Assembly (NCBI RefSeq): GCF_003206135.1
Contig: NZ_PZJT01000010.1
Location: 1 to 64,000, forward strand
Length of the DNA stretch: 64,000 bases
Direction of reading: 5' to 3'
From: Salinicola salarius
Lineage (GTDB): Bacteria; Pseudomonadota; Gammaproteobacteria; Pseudomonadales; Halomonadaceae
Positions 34,725 through 44,149 of the stretch are shown here, in pieces. The stretch's first letter is position 1, and the number at the start of each line of letters is the position of its first letter. Below the pieces are notes generated by a model. It saw only the letters and a program-made list of their open reading frames with translations. It was not told the DNA's origin and did not search any database. The position numbers and the translations under genes are program-made.

Positions 34725-35384
34725 TTACCAGTCTGAAGATACCGCCAGGCGGCCCCGTTCTCGGTCGTACTGACCGCTGTCGCCGCCGCTGATGTAGTAG
34801 AGGTTCGACGAGGAGTACACCAGCGTGTCGTATTCGTCGGCGGATACCGTGATGATGACTTCGTGGTTCGTCTCCGAGGTCCAGCTGCCGCTGAAGACAT
34901 CGGCGACCGCCGCCGCGGGAATCAGCCCCAGCGCCGGTTCGGCCCAGTGATTGTAGGGAATGGTGGCGACGGCAATGCCGGCCGCCAGTGCGGTCAGCGC
35001 ACCTTGAGGCGCGCGTATGGCCGTACGGTCGCGGTGGCGGATCACCTGGACATCGAAGTCGATCTCGACGGCGGCCTCCGGCCGGGTCTTCACGATGGCG
35101 CCGCGGCTGACCAGTTCGCTGGTCAGCAGGGCGCGGAAGCCCTCCGCGAACGCGGTCGTCGGCATTTCGGGAGCGATGTAGAGAGCTTTCTGTCTGAGCC
35201 TTCGGTCCGAAAGAATCGCGCTGGCTTCATGCTCGGCGAGCACTTCCCAATGGTGGGCCGCCTGCATGCGTTGCTGCTCGCTGATGGGATAAGTGGTGGC
35301 GATGGGGGCTTGCGACGTGTTGACGCCGAAGCAGCCGGAGAGCGTCGCTGCACCCAACACGACCGCCCAGGTCTTGAATGACAT
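34725..35384 (-). CDS. Lipoprotein adjacent to FlgO-like gene
   Basis: A 219-residue lipoprotein with lipobox ATLSGC (Cys18). It has no catalytic motif. A charged region is followed by a hydrophobic stretch (GALTALAAGIAVATIPYN) and a beta-rich C-terminus. Its position just upstream of, and on the same strand as, the FlgO-like gene suggests a shared envelope role, as flgP/flgO pairs have; sequence similarity to FlgP is not obvious. Confidence 0.65.
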   Translation of the reverse strand: MSFKTWAVVLGAATLSGCFGVNTSQAPIATTYPISEQQRMQAAHHWEVLAEHEASAILSDRRLRQKALYIAPEMPTTAFAEGFRALLTSELVSRGAIVKTRPEAAVEIDFDVQVIRHRDRTAIRAPQGALTALAAGIAVATIPYNHWAEPALGLIPAAAVADVFSGSWTSETNHEVIITVSADEYDTLVYSSSNLYYISGGDSGQYDRERGRLAVSSDW

Positions 35385-35524
35385 GGAGATAAGGTTCCCG
35401 TTCGATAATCTTGTCTCGATGCGGACTCGAGAATGTATTACCAGTATCGGCGAGCTGCCGGGATGACTTGAGGAGGGAGGCCTGGCGGCTGGCAGCGGGC
35501 GCCGCTGTGACGCCCGATGGTGGC

Positions 35525-36373
35525 TCAGTTGTCGCTATCGCTGCGGATCTGGGCGTGACTGATCAGGGCGAAGATGAAGGTGCCGCCGACGACATTGCCG
35601 AGCAGGGTGGGCAGGCCGAATCGGAACAGGTATTCGGTCCATGCGGCGTGACCGGAGAAGACCAGGTACATCACCTCGGTCGAACCGACGATGATATGGG
35701 TGAATTCGCCGATCGCGACGAGGTAGGTCACGATCAGAATGACCCAGATCTTGGCGCTGCCCGCGCTCGGCAACAGCCATACCATGGTCGCGATCATCCA
35801 GCCGGCGACGATGCCCTTGGCGAACATCTGCATCGGGGTGTTCACGAGGATGTGTTCCCCCAGCGCCAGAAAGGCTTCGTGAGTCTGGGTCGAGAAGATC
35901 GGCAGGGCCAGAATCGCCCAGGCCGAGACGGCCACGCCGACCAGATTGCCGACCAGCACCACGCCCCAGAGGCGAAGCAGACACAGAAATTTGCCGAACC
36001 GGGGCTGGCTCATCACGGGTAGCACTGCGGTGACGGTGTTCTCGGTGAAGAGCTGCTGTCGAGCCATGATCACGACCAGGAACCCTACCGTGTAGCCCAG
36101 CGATTCCACCAGGAATCCGACGTCGTTGTCCGGGAGATGCGCATGCAGCAGGCCTTTCGCCAGCATCGAAAAACTCATCGAGAGGCCAGCGGCGATGGCG
36201 GACCATAGCAGCGCTGACATCGTACGGCTCAGCTCCTTTTCGCCCTCCTCGCGGATGAACTCATGGACGGCAGCGGCTTTTGAAGGCAGCTCTTCCCCGT
36301 TGAGATGAAGGTCGTGTTCCTCATCGCCTTCCGCGACACGGCTGGGTGGCGTGAGATCGTGATGTTTGGTCAA
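35525..36373 (-). CDS. Formate/nitrite transporter family channel (YfdC-like)
   Basis: A 282-residue inner-membrane protein with six transmembrane helices and a hydrophilic N-terminus. FNT-family signs are AIAAGLSMSFSMLAKG, ARQQLFTENTVTAVLPVM, LWGVVLVGNLVGVAV and EFTHIIVGSTEVMYLVF. The highly charged first 45 residues make it resemble the YfdC subgroup rather than FocA/NirC. The cargo is an unknown small anion. A single gene, with no formate or nitrite enzymes nearby. Confidence 0.9.
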   Translation of the reverse strand: MTKHHDLTPPSRVAEGDEEHDLHLNGEELPSKAAAVHEFIREEGEKELSRTMSALLWSAIAAGLSMSFSMLAKGLLHAHLPDNDVGFLVESLGYTVGFLVVIMARQQLFTENTVTAVLPVMSQPRFGKFLCLLRLWGVVLVGNLVGVAVSAWAILALPIFSTQTHEAFLALGEHILVNTPMQMFAKGIVAGWMIATMVWLLPSAGSAKIWVILIVTYLVAIGEFTHIIVGSTEVMYLVFSGHAAWTEYLFRFGLPTLLGNVVGGTFIFALISHAQIRSDSDN

Positions 36374-36505
36374 GCGTGCGTTCCTCTCGGTAGCGGGAAA
36401 AGACGCGCTGGACAGGCAAAACTGCCCTCAGGTTTCCCTGCGACAGCTGGTGGCAAGCGCTATGCTGAAACGATAGTCGTAAACGAACCAGGGAGATAGC
36501 CAGGG

Positions 36506-37201
36506 ATGTCGCCGGAATCGTGGACGATGCTGACTCATTTAGGAATAGCCTGGTTGGCCGGAAGTCTGATCGGCCTGGAACGAACTTTTCATGGGCGTCC
36601 GGCGGGATTTCGCACGCATGCGCTGGTCTGTGTCTCTTCGGCGCTGTTGATGATGGTCACGATGTATCAGTGGCAGTGGCTGGGCACGGAGGTGCCGGAA
36701 GCCACGATCCGTACGGATCCCACGCGAATGGCTCAGGGCATCATGACGGGGATCGGCTTTCTGGGTGCCGGGGTGATTTTCAAGGAAGGCCTGACGGTTC
36801 GAGGGCTGACCACGGCCGCCTCGATCTGGATAACCTCGGCGCTGGGCATACTGTACGGTATCGGATTTCTGTTCCCGGCGGTATTGGCAACCGTCGTCAC
36901 CTTGTTGACGCTCTCGCTGTTTCGCGTGGTTGAAGGGCGCATGCCGAGCCGGATTTTCGCGCGTTGCATCCTGCGCTTCGATAGCCGGGCCGTGATGGCC
37001 GAAGCGCAGATCCATGATTTGATGGCTTCGCATCGGTTTCGGGTGGAGAGCTTGAGCTATCGCACACGCGACGAAGGCCGTCAGTTCGAATACCGCATGG
37101 TATTGCGAACTCACGATCGCAAGTACATTCCGCCGCTGGCCGCCGATCTGCGTGACGACGCTCGCCTGCTGGAGTTTCAACTTTCCCCTACGGGTGATTG
37201 A
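36506..37201 (+). CDS. MgtC/SapB-family membrane protein
   Basis: A 231-residue protein with four or five hydrophobic helices at residues 1-135 (the MgtC domain: LAGSLIGLERTFHGRPAGFRTHALVCVSSALLM, GIMTGIGFLGAGVIFKEG, GLTTAASIWITSALGI) and a C-terminal ACT-like soluble part. MgtC proteins are linked to growth at low magnesium and control of ATP synthase. Its role here is inferred only from family. Confidence 0.9.
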   Translation: MSPESWTMLTHLGIAWLAGSLIGLERTFHGRPAGFRTHALVCVSSALLMMVTMYQWQWLGTEVPEATIRTDPTRMAQGIMTGIGFLGAGVIFKEGLTVRGLTTAASIWITSALGILYGIGFLFPAVLATVVTLLTLSLFRVVEGRMPSRIFARCILRFDSRAVMAEAQIHDLMASHRFRVESLSYRTRDEGRQFEYRMVLRTHDRKYIPPLAADLRDDARLLEFQLSPTGD

Positions 37202-37270
37202 TGCGGGAATGGTTGTCATTCCCTTGCCAGCCGATAGAGTAGGCGCTCTTGAAATGGCGGCGAGGCAGTG

Positions 37271-38461
37271 ATGCAGGTACGTGAGGGACGTCCAGCTTTC
37301 TGGTTATTGATGGGCGCAGTCATGCTGTCGCCCCTGGCGATCGATATCTATCTGCCGGCGCTGACGGCCATGGCCGATGTGTTCGAACGGCCATACGCTG
37401 CGCTGCAATTGACCATCACCCTGTTCCTGATGAGTGTTGGCGTGGGCCAGGTTCTGGTCGGGCCGTTGACCGATCGCTTCGGTCGCCGTCCGGTGCTGTT
37501 GGGCGGTGTTGCCATCTATATGCTGGCCGCCGTCATCGGCATGACGGCTGTCTCGCTCGAGATGCTCTACGTGTCGCGCATTCTCCAAGGCCTGGGGGCC
37601 TGCGCATCCGTGACCGTCGCCTTCGCCGCCGTTCGCGATAGCTACACGCCGACCCAGGGCGCCAAGCTCTACAGTTATCTCAATGGCTCGCTGACGCTGG
37701 TGCCGTCATTGGCCCCGGTATTGGGCGGGGCGCTGACCGTGGCGCTGGGGTGGCGCAGCAATTTCGCCTTCATGACCGCCTTCGCGGGCATGCTGTGGCT
37801 GAGCGCGTATTGGCGTTTCGGCGAGACACGGCCAGCGGAGACGCCGATCGAAAAGCGGCTCTATCGTTGGTCCCGTTATCGTCCGGTGCTTTTCCACCGG
37901 CGGTTTCTCTACTACGCCATGCTCGTCAGCACGATGATGGCGGCCATTCTGGTCTATGTATCGGCGGCTCCGGTGGTCATGATGGATCGCCTAGGCCAGC
38001 CGGAGTGGATCTTCAGCCTGTGGTTCGGGGGCAACGCCCTGGTCAGCACGGTAGCCTTCTTCATCGTGCCGAGACTGATGGCCCGGTGGGGGAGACGGTC
38101 GACCGTGCAGCGGGGGCTGCTCGTCGTCATTGGCGGGGGCTTCTTGATCGCCTGCCTCTACTGGGCCGTGCCGGTATCGGTAATCACCTTCATGGGGCCG
38201 GTGGCGATGCTCTCGATCGGTTTCTCGATGGTGCTGGGGTCGGCTGCGAGCCTGGCACTGGAGCCGTTCCCGGAGCGCGCGGGAACCGCGGCGGCCTTGC
38301 TGGGCGCGATTCAACTGGGCGGCGGCGCCACGCTGGCGACCCTGCTGTTGATGACGCCGCTGGCACCGCAGTCGTCGCTGGCACTGATCTGCTGTGGCGG
38401 CGGGCTCGTGATGTGGGCCTTGGCAAGACGACAGGCCGAGCGCTCTGATTCCGGCGAATGA
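37271..38461 (+). CDS. Bcr/CflA-family MFS drug exporter
   Basis: A 396-residue major-facilitator protein with 12 helices. The start MQVREGRPAFWLLMGAVMLSPLAIDIYLPALTAM and the RFGRRPVLLGG loop (motif A) fit Bcr/CflA, with DSYTPTQGAKLYSYLNGSLTLVPSLAPVLGG as motif C. It exports drugs such as bicyclomycin or chloramphenicol-like molecules by proton antiport. I use the ATG at 37271 with GAGG ahead; an in-frame GTG immediately before is possible. Confidence 0.9.
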   Translation: MQVREGRPAFWLLMGAVMLSPLAIDIYLPALTAMADVFERPYAALQLTITLFLMSVGVGQVLVGPLTDRFGRRPVLLGGVAIYMLAAVIGMTAVSLEMLYVSRILQGLGACASVTVAFAAVRDSYTPTQGAKLYSYLNGSLTLVPSLAPVLGGALTVALGWRSNFAFMTAFAGMLWLSAYWRFGETRPAETPIEKRLYRWSRYRPVLFHRRFLYYAMLVSTMMAAILVYVSAAPVVMMDRLGQPEWIFSLWFGGNALVSTVAFFIVPRLMARWGRRSTVQRGLLVVIGGGFLIACLYWAVPVSVITFMGPVAMLSIGFSMVLGSAASLALEPFPERAGTAAALLGAIQLGGGATLATLLLMTPLAPQSSLALICCGGGLVMWALARRQAERSDSGE

Positions 38462-38707
38462 TCGTGGTGGTGGAGCGATTTCCCGAGACCGTTGTCACAG
38501 CCATGCCGTCTCGTGTTCAGCTCGCCCGGTTCGTGTGCGCTGCGATGGCCTGGAAGGTTGCGGTATCGAGTCGTTTGCTCCGGGCGGCTGCATTGCGTGA
38601 GGTTCATCGCCTTCGATATCGCGCTGGCATGAACAGGCTAGAATGAAAGAGATGGCGGGAGATTTCGGCACGACGACGGTGATGGTTCGGCTTCAGGAAA
38701 GGAAAAG

Positions 38708-39637
38708 ATGGGTATGGCCACTCATGGCAAGGAAAGCACATGGTTGATTCTCAACGGTAAATCTGCCCAGCAGCCAGAGATTCGCGAAGCGGTCGAGCAT
38801 CTGCGCCGCCAAGGTCACGATCTGCAGGTGCGGGTGACCTGGGAGGGCGGTGATGGCGTCTGGCTGGTGGATAGCGCGGTGGCCGGCGGGGCGACGCGAA
38901 TCGTCGCTGGCGGGGGAGACGGGTCTATCAACGAGATCGTTGCCGGCCTGATGCAACAGTCACCCGAGCGGCGCCCGGCGCTGGGGATTCTGCCTCTGGG
39001 GAGCGCCAACGACTTCGCGCATGGCTTGAACCTGCCGATGGCTCCGCTGGCGGCGCTGGAGCTGGCGCTGACCGGCTCCGTTCGTCAGGTGGATGTCGGC
39101 AAGCTGGACGACGAGGCGTTTATCAACGTGGCGTCCGGCGGCTTCGGTGCCGAGATCACTACCTCGACACCGGTCGGGCTGAAGCGTCTGTTGGGTGGCG
39201 GTGCGTATTCGCTCATGGGCATGTTGAAAGCCTGGAATTACCAACCCTTCGAAGGGCATATACGCTGGCCGGAGGGGGAAGCACGGGTCCCGCTATTCAT
39301 GCTGGCGATCGGCAACGGCTGCCAGGCAGGCGGCGGCCAACGGCTGGCGCCCTCTGCCAAGCTGGACGACGGGCTGTTCGAGCTGCTTTTCGTGCGCCAC
39401 TTCAATTCGTTGGGCGAACTGAAGCGAATCATCGACGAGCTCGAAAACCTGCCCCGGGATGGGGAGTTCGTGCGCTATCTGCGCGTGCCCTGGGTCGAGT
39501 TCGACAGCGACGGCGCCTTTCCCCTCAATCTCGATGGTGAACCGCGCCGCTATGAGCATTTTCGTGCCACGCTGGATCGTGAAGCGCTACCGTTGGTCGT
39601 ACCGGAAAATTGCCCTCTGCTGCGTCCGGGCGAGTAG
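38708..39637 (+). CDS. yegS: YegS-type lipid kinase
   Basis: A 309-residue diacylglycerol-kinase-fold protein. ATP site GGGDGSINEIVAGL and GILPLGSANDFAHGLNLP are the diagnostic motifs, with DVGKLDDEAFINVASGGFGAEITTS next. YegS phosphorylates phosphatidylglycerol-like lipids in vitro. The AGGAAAGGAAAAG upstream of the ATG is a good ribosome-binding site. A cytosine deaminase gene follows 64 bp on. Confidence 0.9.
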   Translation: MGMATHGKESTWLILNGKSAQQPEIREAVEHLRRQGHDLQVRVTWEGGDGVWLVDSAVAGGATRIVAGGGDGSINEIVAGLMQQSPERRPALGILPLGSANDFAHGLNLPMAPLAALELALTGSVRQVDVGKLDDEAFINVASGGFGAEITTSTPVGLKRLLGGGAYSLMGMLKAWNYQPFEGHIRWPEGEARVPLFMLAIGNGCQAGGGQRLAPSAKLDDGLFELLFVRHFNSLGELKRIIDELENLPRDGEFVRYLRVPWVEFDSDGAFPLNLDGEPRRYEHFRATLDREALPLVVPENCPLLRPGE

Positions 39638-39701
39638 CTCGACAGCCCTTCATGATCGACCCGCGAGCCCTCATGCATCGACCCGGAAAAGGAGTGATCA
39701 C

Positions 39702-40142
39702 ATGGACAACTTCATGCAGGAAGCCATCGAACAGGCCAGGCTCAGCCTCGACAACGGCGGCGTTCCCATCGGTTCCGTTCTGGTTCACCGGGGGGCGATC
39801 ATCGGCCGTGGCCATAACCAGCGCCAGCAGAAGGGGAGCGCAATCCTGCACGGGGAGATGGATGCGCTGGAAGATGCGGGGCGTCTGCCTGCCTCGGTCT
39901 ACCGCGACTCGGTGCTCTACACCACGCTATCACCCTGTTCGATGTGCAGCGGGGCCATCCTGCTCTACGGCATACCCAGGGTCGTCATCGGGGAGAATCG
40001 CACCTTTCTCGGAGAAGAGGCATTGCTGCGCGAGCGCGGGGTCGATGTCGAGGTTCTCGACGATCCGGCCTGCCGCGAATTGATGACACAGTTCATCGCA
40101 GCCTATCCGGAAGTGTGGAACGAGGATATCGGAGAGCCCTGA
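39702..40142 (+). CDS. Yeast-type (Fcy1-like) cytosine deaminase
   Basis: A 146-residue zinc deaminase of the CDA fold. HGE at residues 50-52 and PCSMC at 78-82 hold the zinc and the catalytic glutamate. The flanking words RGHNxRxQKGSAxLHGE, LYTTLSPCxMCxGAIxxYGIPRxVxGEN and WxEDIGE follow yeast Fcy1 almost word for word as I recall that sequence, unlike the larger bacterial CodA. It would convert cytosine to uracil for pyrimidine salvage. The start at 39702 follows AAAAGGAGTGATCAC. Confidence 0.9.
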   Translation: MDNFMQEAIEQARLSLDNGGVPIGSVLVHRGAIIGRGHNQRQQKGSAILHGEMDALEDAGRLPASVYRDSVLYTTLSPCSMCSGAILLYGIPRVVIGENRTFLGEEALLRERGVDVEVLDDPACRELMTQFIAAYPEVWNEDIGEP

Positions 40143-40172
40143 GCGGCTCGGATCATCGGCAGGTGACATGAA

Positions 40173-40196
40173 AAAGCCCACCTGACGGTGGGCTTT
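40173..40196. terminator. Bidirectional terminator
   Basis: A 10-bp stem AAAGCCCACC/GGTGGGCTTT with a TGAC loop, with A-runs before it, so it works on both strands. It separates the deaminase gene from the convergent Csp gene. Confidence 0.85.
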
Positions 40197-40254
40197 GCTC
40201 AAGGCGGTGAGACTTCAGGATCGAAATCCCGGAGTCTGGAACCCTTGACTGGGA

Positions 40255-40461
40255 TTAGCCAGATACCTTGATGTTGGCGGCCTGAAGGCCTTTCTTGCCC
40301 TGAGTAACGTCGAAGGTAACCTTCTGGCCGTCCTGCAGAGTTTTAAAGCCGTCTGCCTGAATTTCGGAGAAGTGTGCGAACAGATCATCGCCGCCGTCAT
40401 CGGGAGAGATGAATCCGTAGCCTTTCGTGTCGTTGAACCATTTGACAGTGCCAGTTGCCAT
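40255..40461 (-). CDS. Cold-shock domain protein (CspA family)
   Basis: A 68-residue single cold-shock domain with RNP1 KGYGFISP and RNP2 DLFAHFSEI, and start [10 protein letters not shown]. It is an RNA/ssDNA chaperone that melts mRNA structure in the cold or under stress. Its upstream region is long and AT-rich, as for cold-regulated csp genes with long 5' leaders, but no defined cold box could be identified. Confidence 0.97.
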   Translation of the reverse strand: MATGTVKWFNDTKGYGFISPDDGGDDLFAHFSEIQADGFKTLQDGQKVTFDVTQGKKGLQAANIKVSG

Positions 40462-40961
40462 TGTCGATATCCTTAACTTGCATAGTGATGTAGCCGAGCG
40501 TCCCGGGGGATGCCCGAAATGCGTGGTCAGACTAGGGGGGAATGCGCACTAGGAGTTCGACGAGATCGACTAACAACTGACGCCATTCTGCCTGCAAACC
40601 TACGCAACGGATGTTGCATCGGCGGATATACCGGGTCAAGCAATAGCAGCTTGACTTTGGTAGAACCGTTTCCCATGCCCCGCTTACGAACCATAGATGG
40701 AAATTTCATGCACGTCTATAACCTTCCAGACCCTTTTTTTCGGGTTGATCGCGTCACACGGTATGGTTTTATTAACGCTTTTTAAGAAGATTGATATAAC
40801 ACCGTAACCTCGCCGGGAGTCGACGACGCAGCGTGCAGCGAGGCTATTTATCGGGAACATGTATCGCAGTAGGGTCCTCGGGTAAGCTGTCACTCGCCTT
40901 TTCGGGTCGCTGCGGCAGTCGCGCCTAGGGCCAGTGACCATTCATCATCGAGTCAGGAGCA
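40462..40961. other. 500-bp divergent intergenic region (Csp and TM2 promoters)
   Basis: No supported gene. It probably contains the long Csp leader on the minus strand and the TM2 gene promoter on the plus strand. Local AT-rich patches (40730-40800) fit promoter DNA. Confidence 0.4.
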
Positions 40962-41384
40962 ATGTGCGTGGCACAACGTGAAATCAGTTTCAATGACACT
41001 CACAGCAAGGCCATCGGTTATTTGCTGTGGATTTTCGGGTTCACCGGAGCGCACCGCTTCTACTATGGTAAGCCCGTCACCGGGACTTTGTGGTTTCTCA
41101 CCTTCGGGCTGTTCGGGATCGGTTGGTTGATCGACCTGTTTCTGATCCCGGGCATGGATCGCCAGGCCGATCTGCGATTCCGGGCCGGGCCGACCAGCTA
41201 TACGCTGGCCTGGATCCTGCTGACGTTCCTGGGGGTGTTCGGTATCCATCGGATGTACATGGGGAAATGGATCACGGGTTTGATCTATCTGCTCACGGGT
41301 GGTCTGTTCCTGGTCGGGGTGCTCTACGACTTCTGGACGCTCAATGACCAGATTTCTCTGAAACACGCGCGCCGTGGGCTGTAA
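40962..41384 (+). CDS. Double TM2-domain protein
   Basis: A 140-residue protein containing two TM2 units: residues 15-65 (HSKAIGYLLWIFGFTGAHRFYYGKPVTG...) and 78-132 (SYTLAWILLTFLGVFGIHRMYMGKW...). Each has two helices with a GxHRxY turn. Function unknown. AGGAGCA precedes the ATG. The next gene (ExoD) follows 73 bp later. Confidence 0.85.
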   Translation: MCVAQREISFNDTHSKAIGYLLWIFGFTGAHRFYYGKPVTGTLWFLTFGLFGIGWLIDLFLIPGMDRQADLRFRAGPTSYTLAWILLTFLGVFGIHRMYMGKWITGLIYLLTGGLFLVGVLYDFWTLNDQISLKHARRGL

Positions 41385-41456
41385 TCCGCTCCCGGTCGAC
41401 TCGTTCCAGGCGCTCGACGCCAGGGAACCCTTTTCGACGTCACAGGGAGGTGACGC

Positions 41457-42035
41457 ATGTCGGAGCGACTTCAGCTTACCGATATTCTCGAAACGCTCGA
41501 CCGTCAGGTCGAGGATGACAAGATCACGCTGCAGGACATCGTCGATACCTTCAATTCCCGAGGCTTTGGGCCGGTGGTATTGCTGCCGGCACTGATTGCA
41601 CTGTTGCCGACCGGCGGTGTCCCGGGCGTGCCCAGCGCCTGCGGCATCTTCATCGCCTTGATGGCGATTCAGCTGGTATTCGGCCGCAGGAGCCCATGGC
41701 TACCGAAGGTGTTGAGTCGGCGCGGCGTCAGCCACGAGCGCTGGCATCGGGTGACCCAGCGCGTCAAGCCCTGGACTCGGAAGATCGATCGATTCCTCGA
41801 GCCTCGGTTGCGCTGGTTGATGGGGGATGTCACCCAGCGCCTGCTGGCGCTGCTGATGGTCGTGCTCGGGCTGGGGATGATTCCGCTGGAGCTGCTGCCG
41901 TTCGCCGCGGCCATACCGGCGCTGGCGATCGTCGTCATGGCCTTGGGGCTCACGGCCGGCGATGGGGTAATGATGCTGATTGGCCTTGGCGTTACTCTGG
42001 CAGGCGGCGTCGGCATCGGCTTCTGGATGTTGTAA
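41457..42035 (+). CDS. ExoD-family membrane protein
   Basis: A 192-residue protein of the ExoD family. GFGPVVLLPALIALLPTGGVPGVPSACGIFIALMAIQLVFGRRSPWLPKVLSRRGV is its diagnostic region, followed by three helices. ExoD was first linked to exopolysaccharide and alkaline tolerance in Sinorhizobium; its activity is unknown. GGAGGTGACGC precedes the ATG. Confidence 0.9.
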   Translation: MSERLQLTDILETLDRQVEDDKITLQDIVDTFNSRGFGPVVLLPALIALLPTGGVPGVPSACGIFIALMAIQLVFGRRSPWLPKVLSRRGVSHERWHRVTQRVKPWTRKIDRFLEPRLRWLMGDVTQRLLALLMVVLGLGMIPLELLPFAAAIPALAIVVMALGLTAGDGVMMLIGLGVTLAGGVGIGFWML

Positions 42036-42091
42036 TCGACCACGGCGAATCAGCCGCGACGAATCAATCACGAATCAACCGCACGCCAACG

Positions 42092-42128
42092 GAAAGCCCC
42101 CGACGATCCATCGGACCGTCGGGGGCTT
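42092..42128. terminator. Bidirectional terminator
   Basis: A 12-bp stem AAAGCCCCCGAC/GTCGGGGGCTTT with a 13-base loop. It separates exoD from the convergent Slt gene. Confidence 0.85.
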
Positions 42129-42172
42129 TGCCGTGGAAGAGCGGCGCGAAAATTCGCCGCTGCGATGCCGTA

Positions 42173-44149
42173 TCAGTTGCTTGCGATCAGGGTCGGGTCG
42201 TAGTCGCCCTGGCGCTCGGCCTGGGACAGCATGGCGACACCGCGGGTGTCGCCTTGCTTGGCCAGGCTCTCGAAGATGACCCGGTAGGCCAGTACGGCCT
42301 GCACGTAGTCACGCGTTTCGCGGAACGGAATGCTTTCGACGAATCGATCGAACTCGCGCGGGGCGGTGGCAAGCCAGCGGTCCACGCGATAGGGGCCGGC
42401 ATTGTAGGCCGCCGTCGCCGCGATACGATTGCCGCGGTAGCGCTCCAGCATCGAGCGAATGTAGGTGCTGCCGAGCTGGATGTTCACCTGTGGCTCGAAC
42501 AGCTCCGCAGTGCTGGGTGCGCTGATGCCTAGTTCTCGGGCGACATGATCGGCCGTCCCCGGCATCAGTTGCATCAGCCCGCGGGCCCCGACCGGTGAAG
42601 CGGCACGGGGGTTGAAAGCGCTCTCGCGTCGCGCGATACCCATCAGAAGGTAGGGGTCGACCTGATTGACCTCGGCCCATTTCAGGAACGAATCGCGGTA
42701 TGCTGCCGGAAACCGCCAGGGCAATGCGTCCCACTGCTTGGCGGCGATCGTGGTCTGGATCGCCATGCCGTACCAGCCTTGGCGAATGGCGTAGTCGGCC
42801 AGTGCTGCGGCCTGGTCCGGCGTATCGCGGGCGGCGGCCGTGAACCACTCGCTGCGCGCGAGACCTTCCTCGCCGATTCGCATCAATGCCTCGGTACGCT
42901 GTACGACGGGTAGCATGCCCGTCAGTTCCTGCTGCAGCGTCGAGACACGGGTGTCCGCCATCTCCAGTTGATAGGGCTGGCCGAGACGATCGGCGGCGGC
43001 AAAGCCGAAGAAGCTGCGATTCTGCGCGGCCATTCGGTAGGCCTGGCGTGCCTTGGCATCGTCGCCCAAGGCTTCGCTGGCGCGCCCGAGCCAGTACTGC
43101 CAGTGGGCTTCCGCGCGTACCTCCGGGGGAAGCGCCTCGCTCCAGCGCGCGACGTTGGCCCAGTTGCCCTCGGTCACCGCATTGCGGATACGCAGCTCGA
43201 TGAGATCGGCATCCGCGAGACGCGGTAGCGTGGTATCGACCCAACCCTGGTTGTTATCGACATTGCGAACCATGGAGTAGAACGCCAGGTCGTGCTCGAC
43301 CTGGTGGCGCCGGTCCTCGCCGATCGATACATGGGGAGAGATCTTGCGCCAGGCTTCCAGGGCGGCCTCGGTATCCGCGCGGATCAGACCATGCATGGCG
43401 GCAGCGATCAGCGCGCCACTGGCCTGGCCGTCGGGACCGAGATCCAGCGGGACCCGGGTGACGGCGGCGTAATTGCCGCGGACCGTGTCGAAGCTGTCGA
43501 TGGCCCGCTGCCAGGTGTCGTCCAGGCCTCGCTCGAGATAGGTGACCAGTCCGTCCTGGCCGTTTTCCCAGGCCAGCATCATGCGCTCCCAGGTGTCCTC
43601 GTCGGTCAGCACGCCGCGCTCCTCGAGCGTCGCGAACAGCGGATCGCAGGCTTCGGGCTGCGAGGTGCCGACGTGCCACAGTGCCTCGCCGCCCGCCGCA
43701 GCCCGGGCCGGCTCCCGGTCGAGCAGGGCGGTGTAGTAGTAGCACTGCCGGATGGTACTGGAAGGCTCGCCGTCGCTGATCGCCAGGAGGTCGTCATAAC
43801 GCCCCAGCTCGCCGAATCGCGTCTGCGCGGCGCCGCGCATCCAGTCGGACAGCGGGGAGTCGCCGTAGCGGATGATGAAATCGTTCACCTCCGCGGCCGA
43901 AGCCGTGGCAAGCCGGGAGCGAAGGCGGTGGTATTCCACGTAGCCAGCCAGGACGTGGCCCTCGATGGCGGCCTGATCGATATCGTTCCAGCGACGATCG
44001 CGGGCGGCGTCCAGCGCCTGCTTCATGACCTGGTCGGCCTGGGTCGTGGTGACTGGTGTCGTCACTGCGGCTTGCGCGGTCGCGCTCAATCCGATGGCGC
44101 CGACGAGGCACCAGCGTAACCAACGTCTGCGGGTAGGCAATGCGGGCAT
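42173..44149 (-). CDS. slt: Soluble lytic murein transglycosylase
   Basis: A 658-residue periplasmic enzyme that cleaves peptidoglycan glycan strands with 1,6-anhydro product. Signal (WLRWCLVGAIGLSATAQA), a long alpha-superhelical U-domain of TPR-like repeats, and a C-terminal goose-lysozyme-like domain: ARRESAFNPRAASPVGARGLMQLMPGTA (catalytic Glu in RRES), then AAYNAGPYRVDRWL. Length matches Slt70. The start at 44149 lies after GAGAGATCCA; longer starts are less likely. Confidence 0.95.
   Translation of the reverse strand: MPALPTRRRWLRWCLVGAIGLSATAQAAVTTPVTTTQADQVMKQALDAARDRRWNDIDQAAIEGHVLAGYVEYHRLRSRLATASAAEVNDFIIRYGDSPLSDWMRGAAQTRFGELGRYDDLLAISDGEPSSTIRQCYYYTALLDREPARAAAGGEALWHVGTSQPEACDPLFATLEERGVLTDEDTWERMMLAWENGQDGLVTYLERGLDDTWQRAIDSFDTVRGNYAAVTRVPLDLGPDGQASGALIAAAMHGLIRADTEAALEAWRKISPHVSIGEDRRHQVEHDLAFYSMVRNVDNNQGWVDTTLPRLADADLIELRIRNAVTEGNWANVARWSEALPPEVRAEAHWQYWLGRASEALGDDAKARQAYRMAAQNRSFFGFAAADRLGQPYQLEMADTRVSTLQQELTGMLPVVQRTEALMRIGEEGLARSEWFTAAARDTPDQAAALADYAIRQGWYGMAIQTTIAAKQWDALPWRFPAAYRDSFLKWAEVNQVDPYLLMGIARRESAFNPRAASPVGARGLMQLMPGTADHVARELGISAPSTAELFEPQVNIQLGSTYIRSMLERYRGNRIAATAAYNAGPYRVDRWLATAPREFDRFVESIPFRETRDYVQAVLAYRVIFESLAKQGDTRGVAMLSQAERQGDYDPTLIASN

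Noticed and set aside
34157..35384. Part of a flagellar cluster
   Set aside because: A FlgO-like lipoprotein and a YjfB-type gene occur, but no flagellin, hook, basal-body or motor gene is in the window.
38462..38707. Possible 62-codon gene between the Bcr-type exporter and yegS
   Set aside because: No ribosome-binding site, no recognisable composition or motif, and overlap with the exporter stop.
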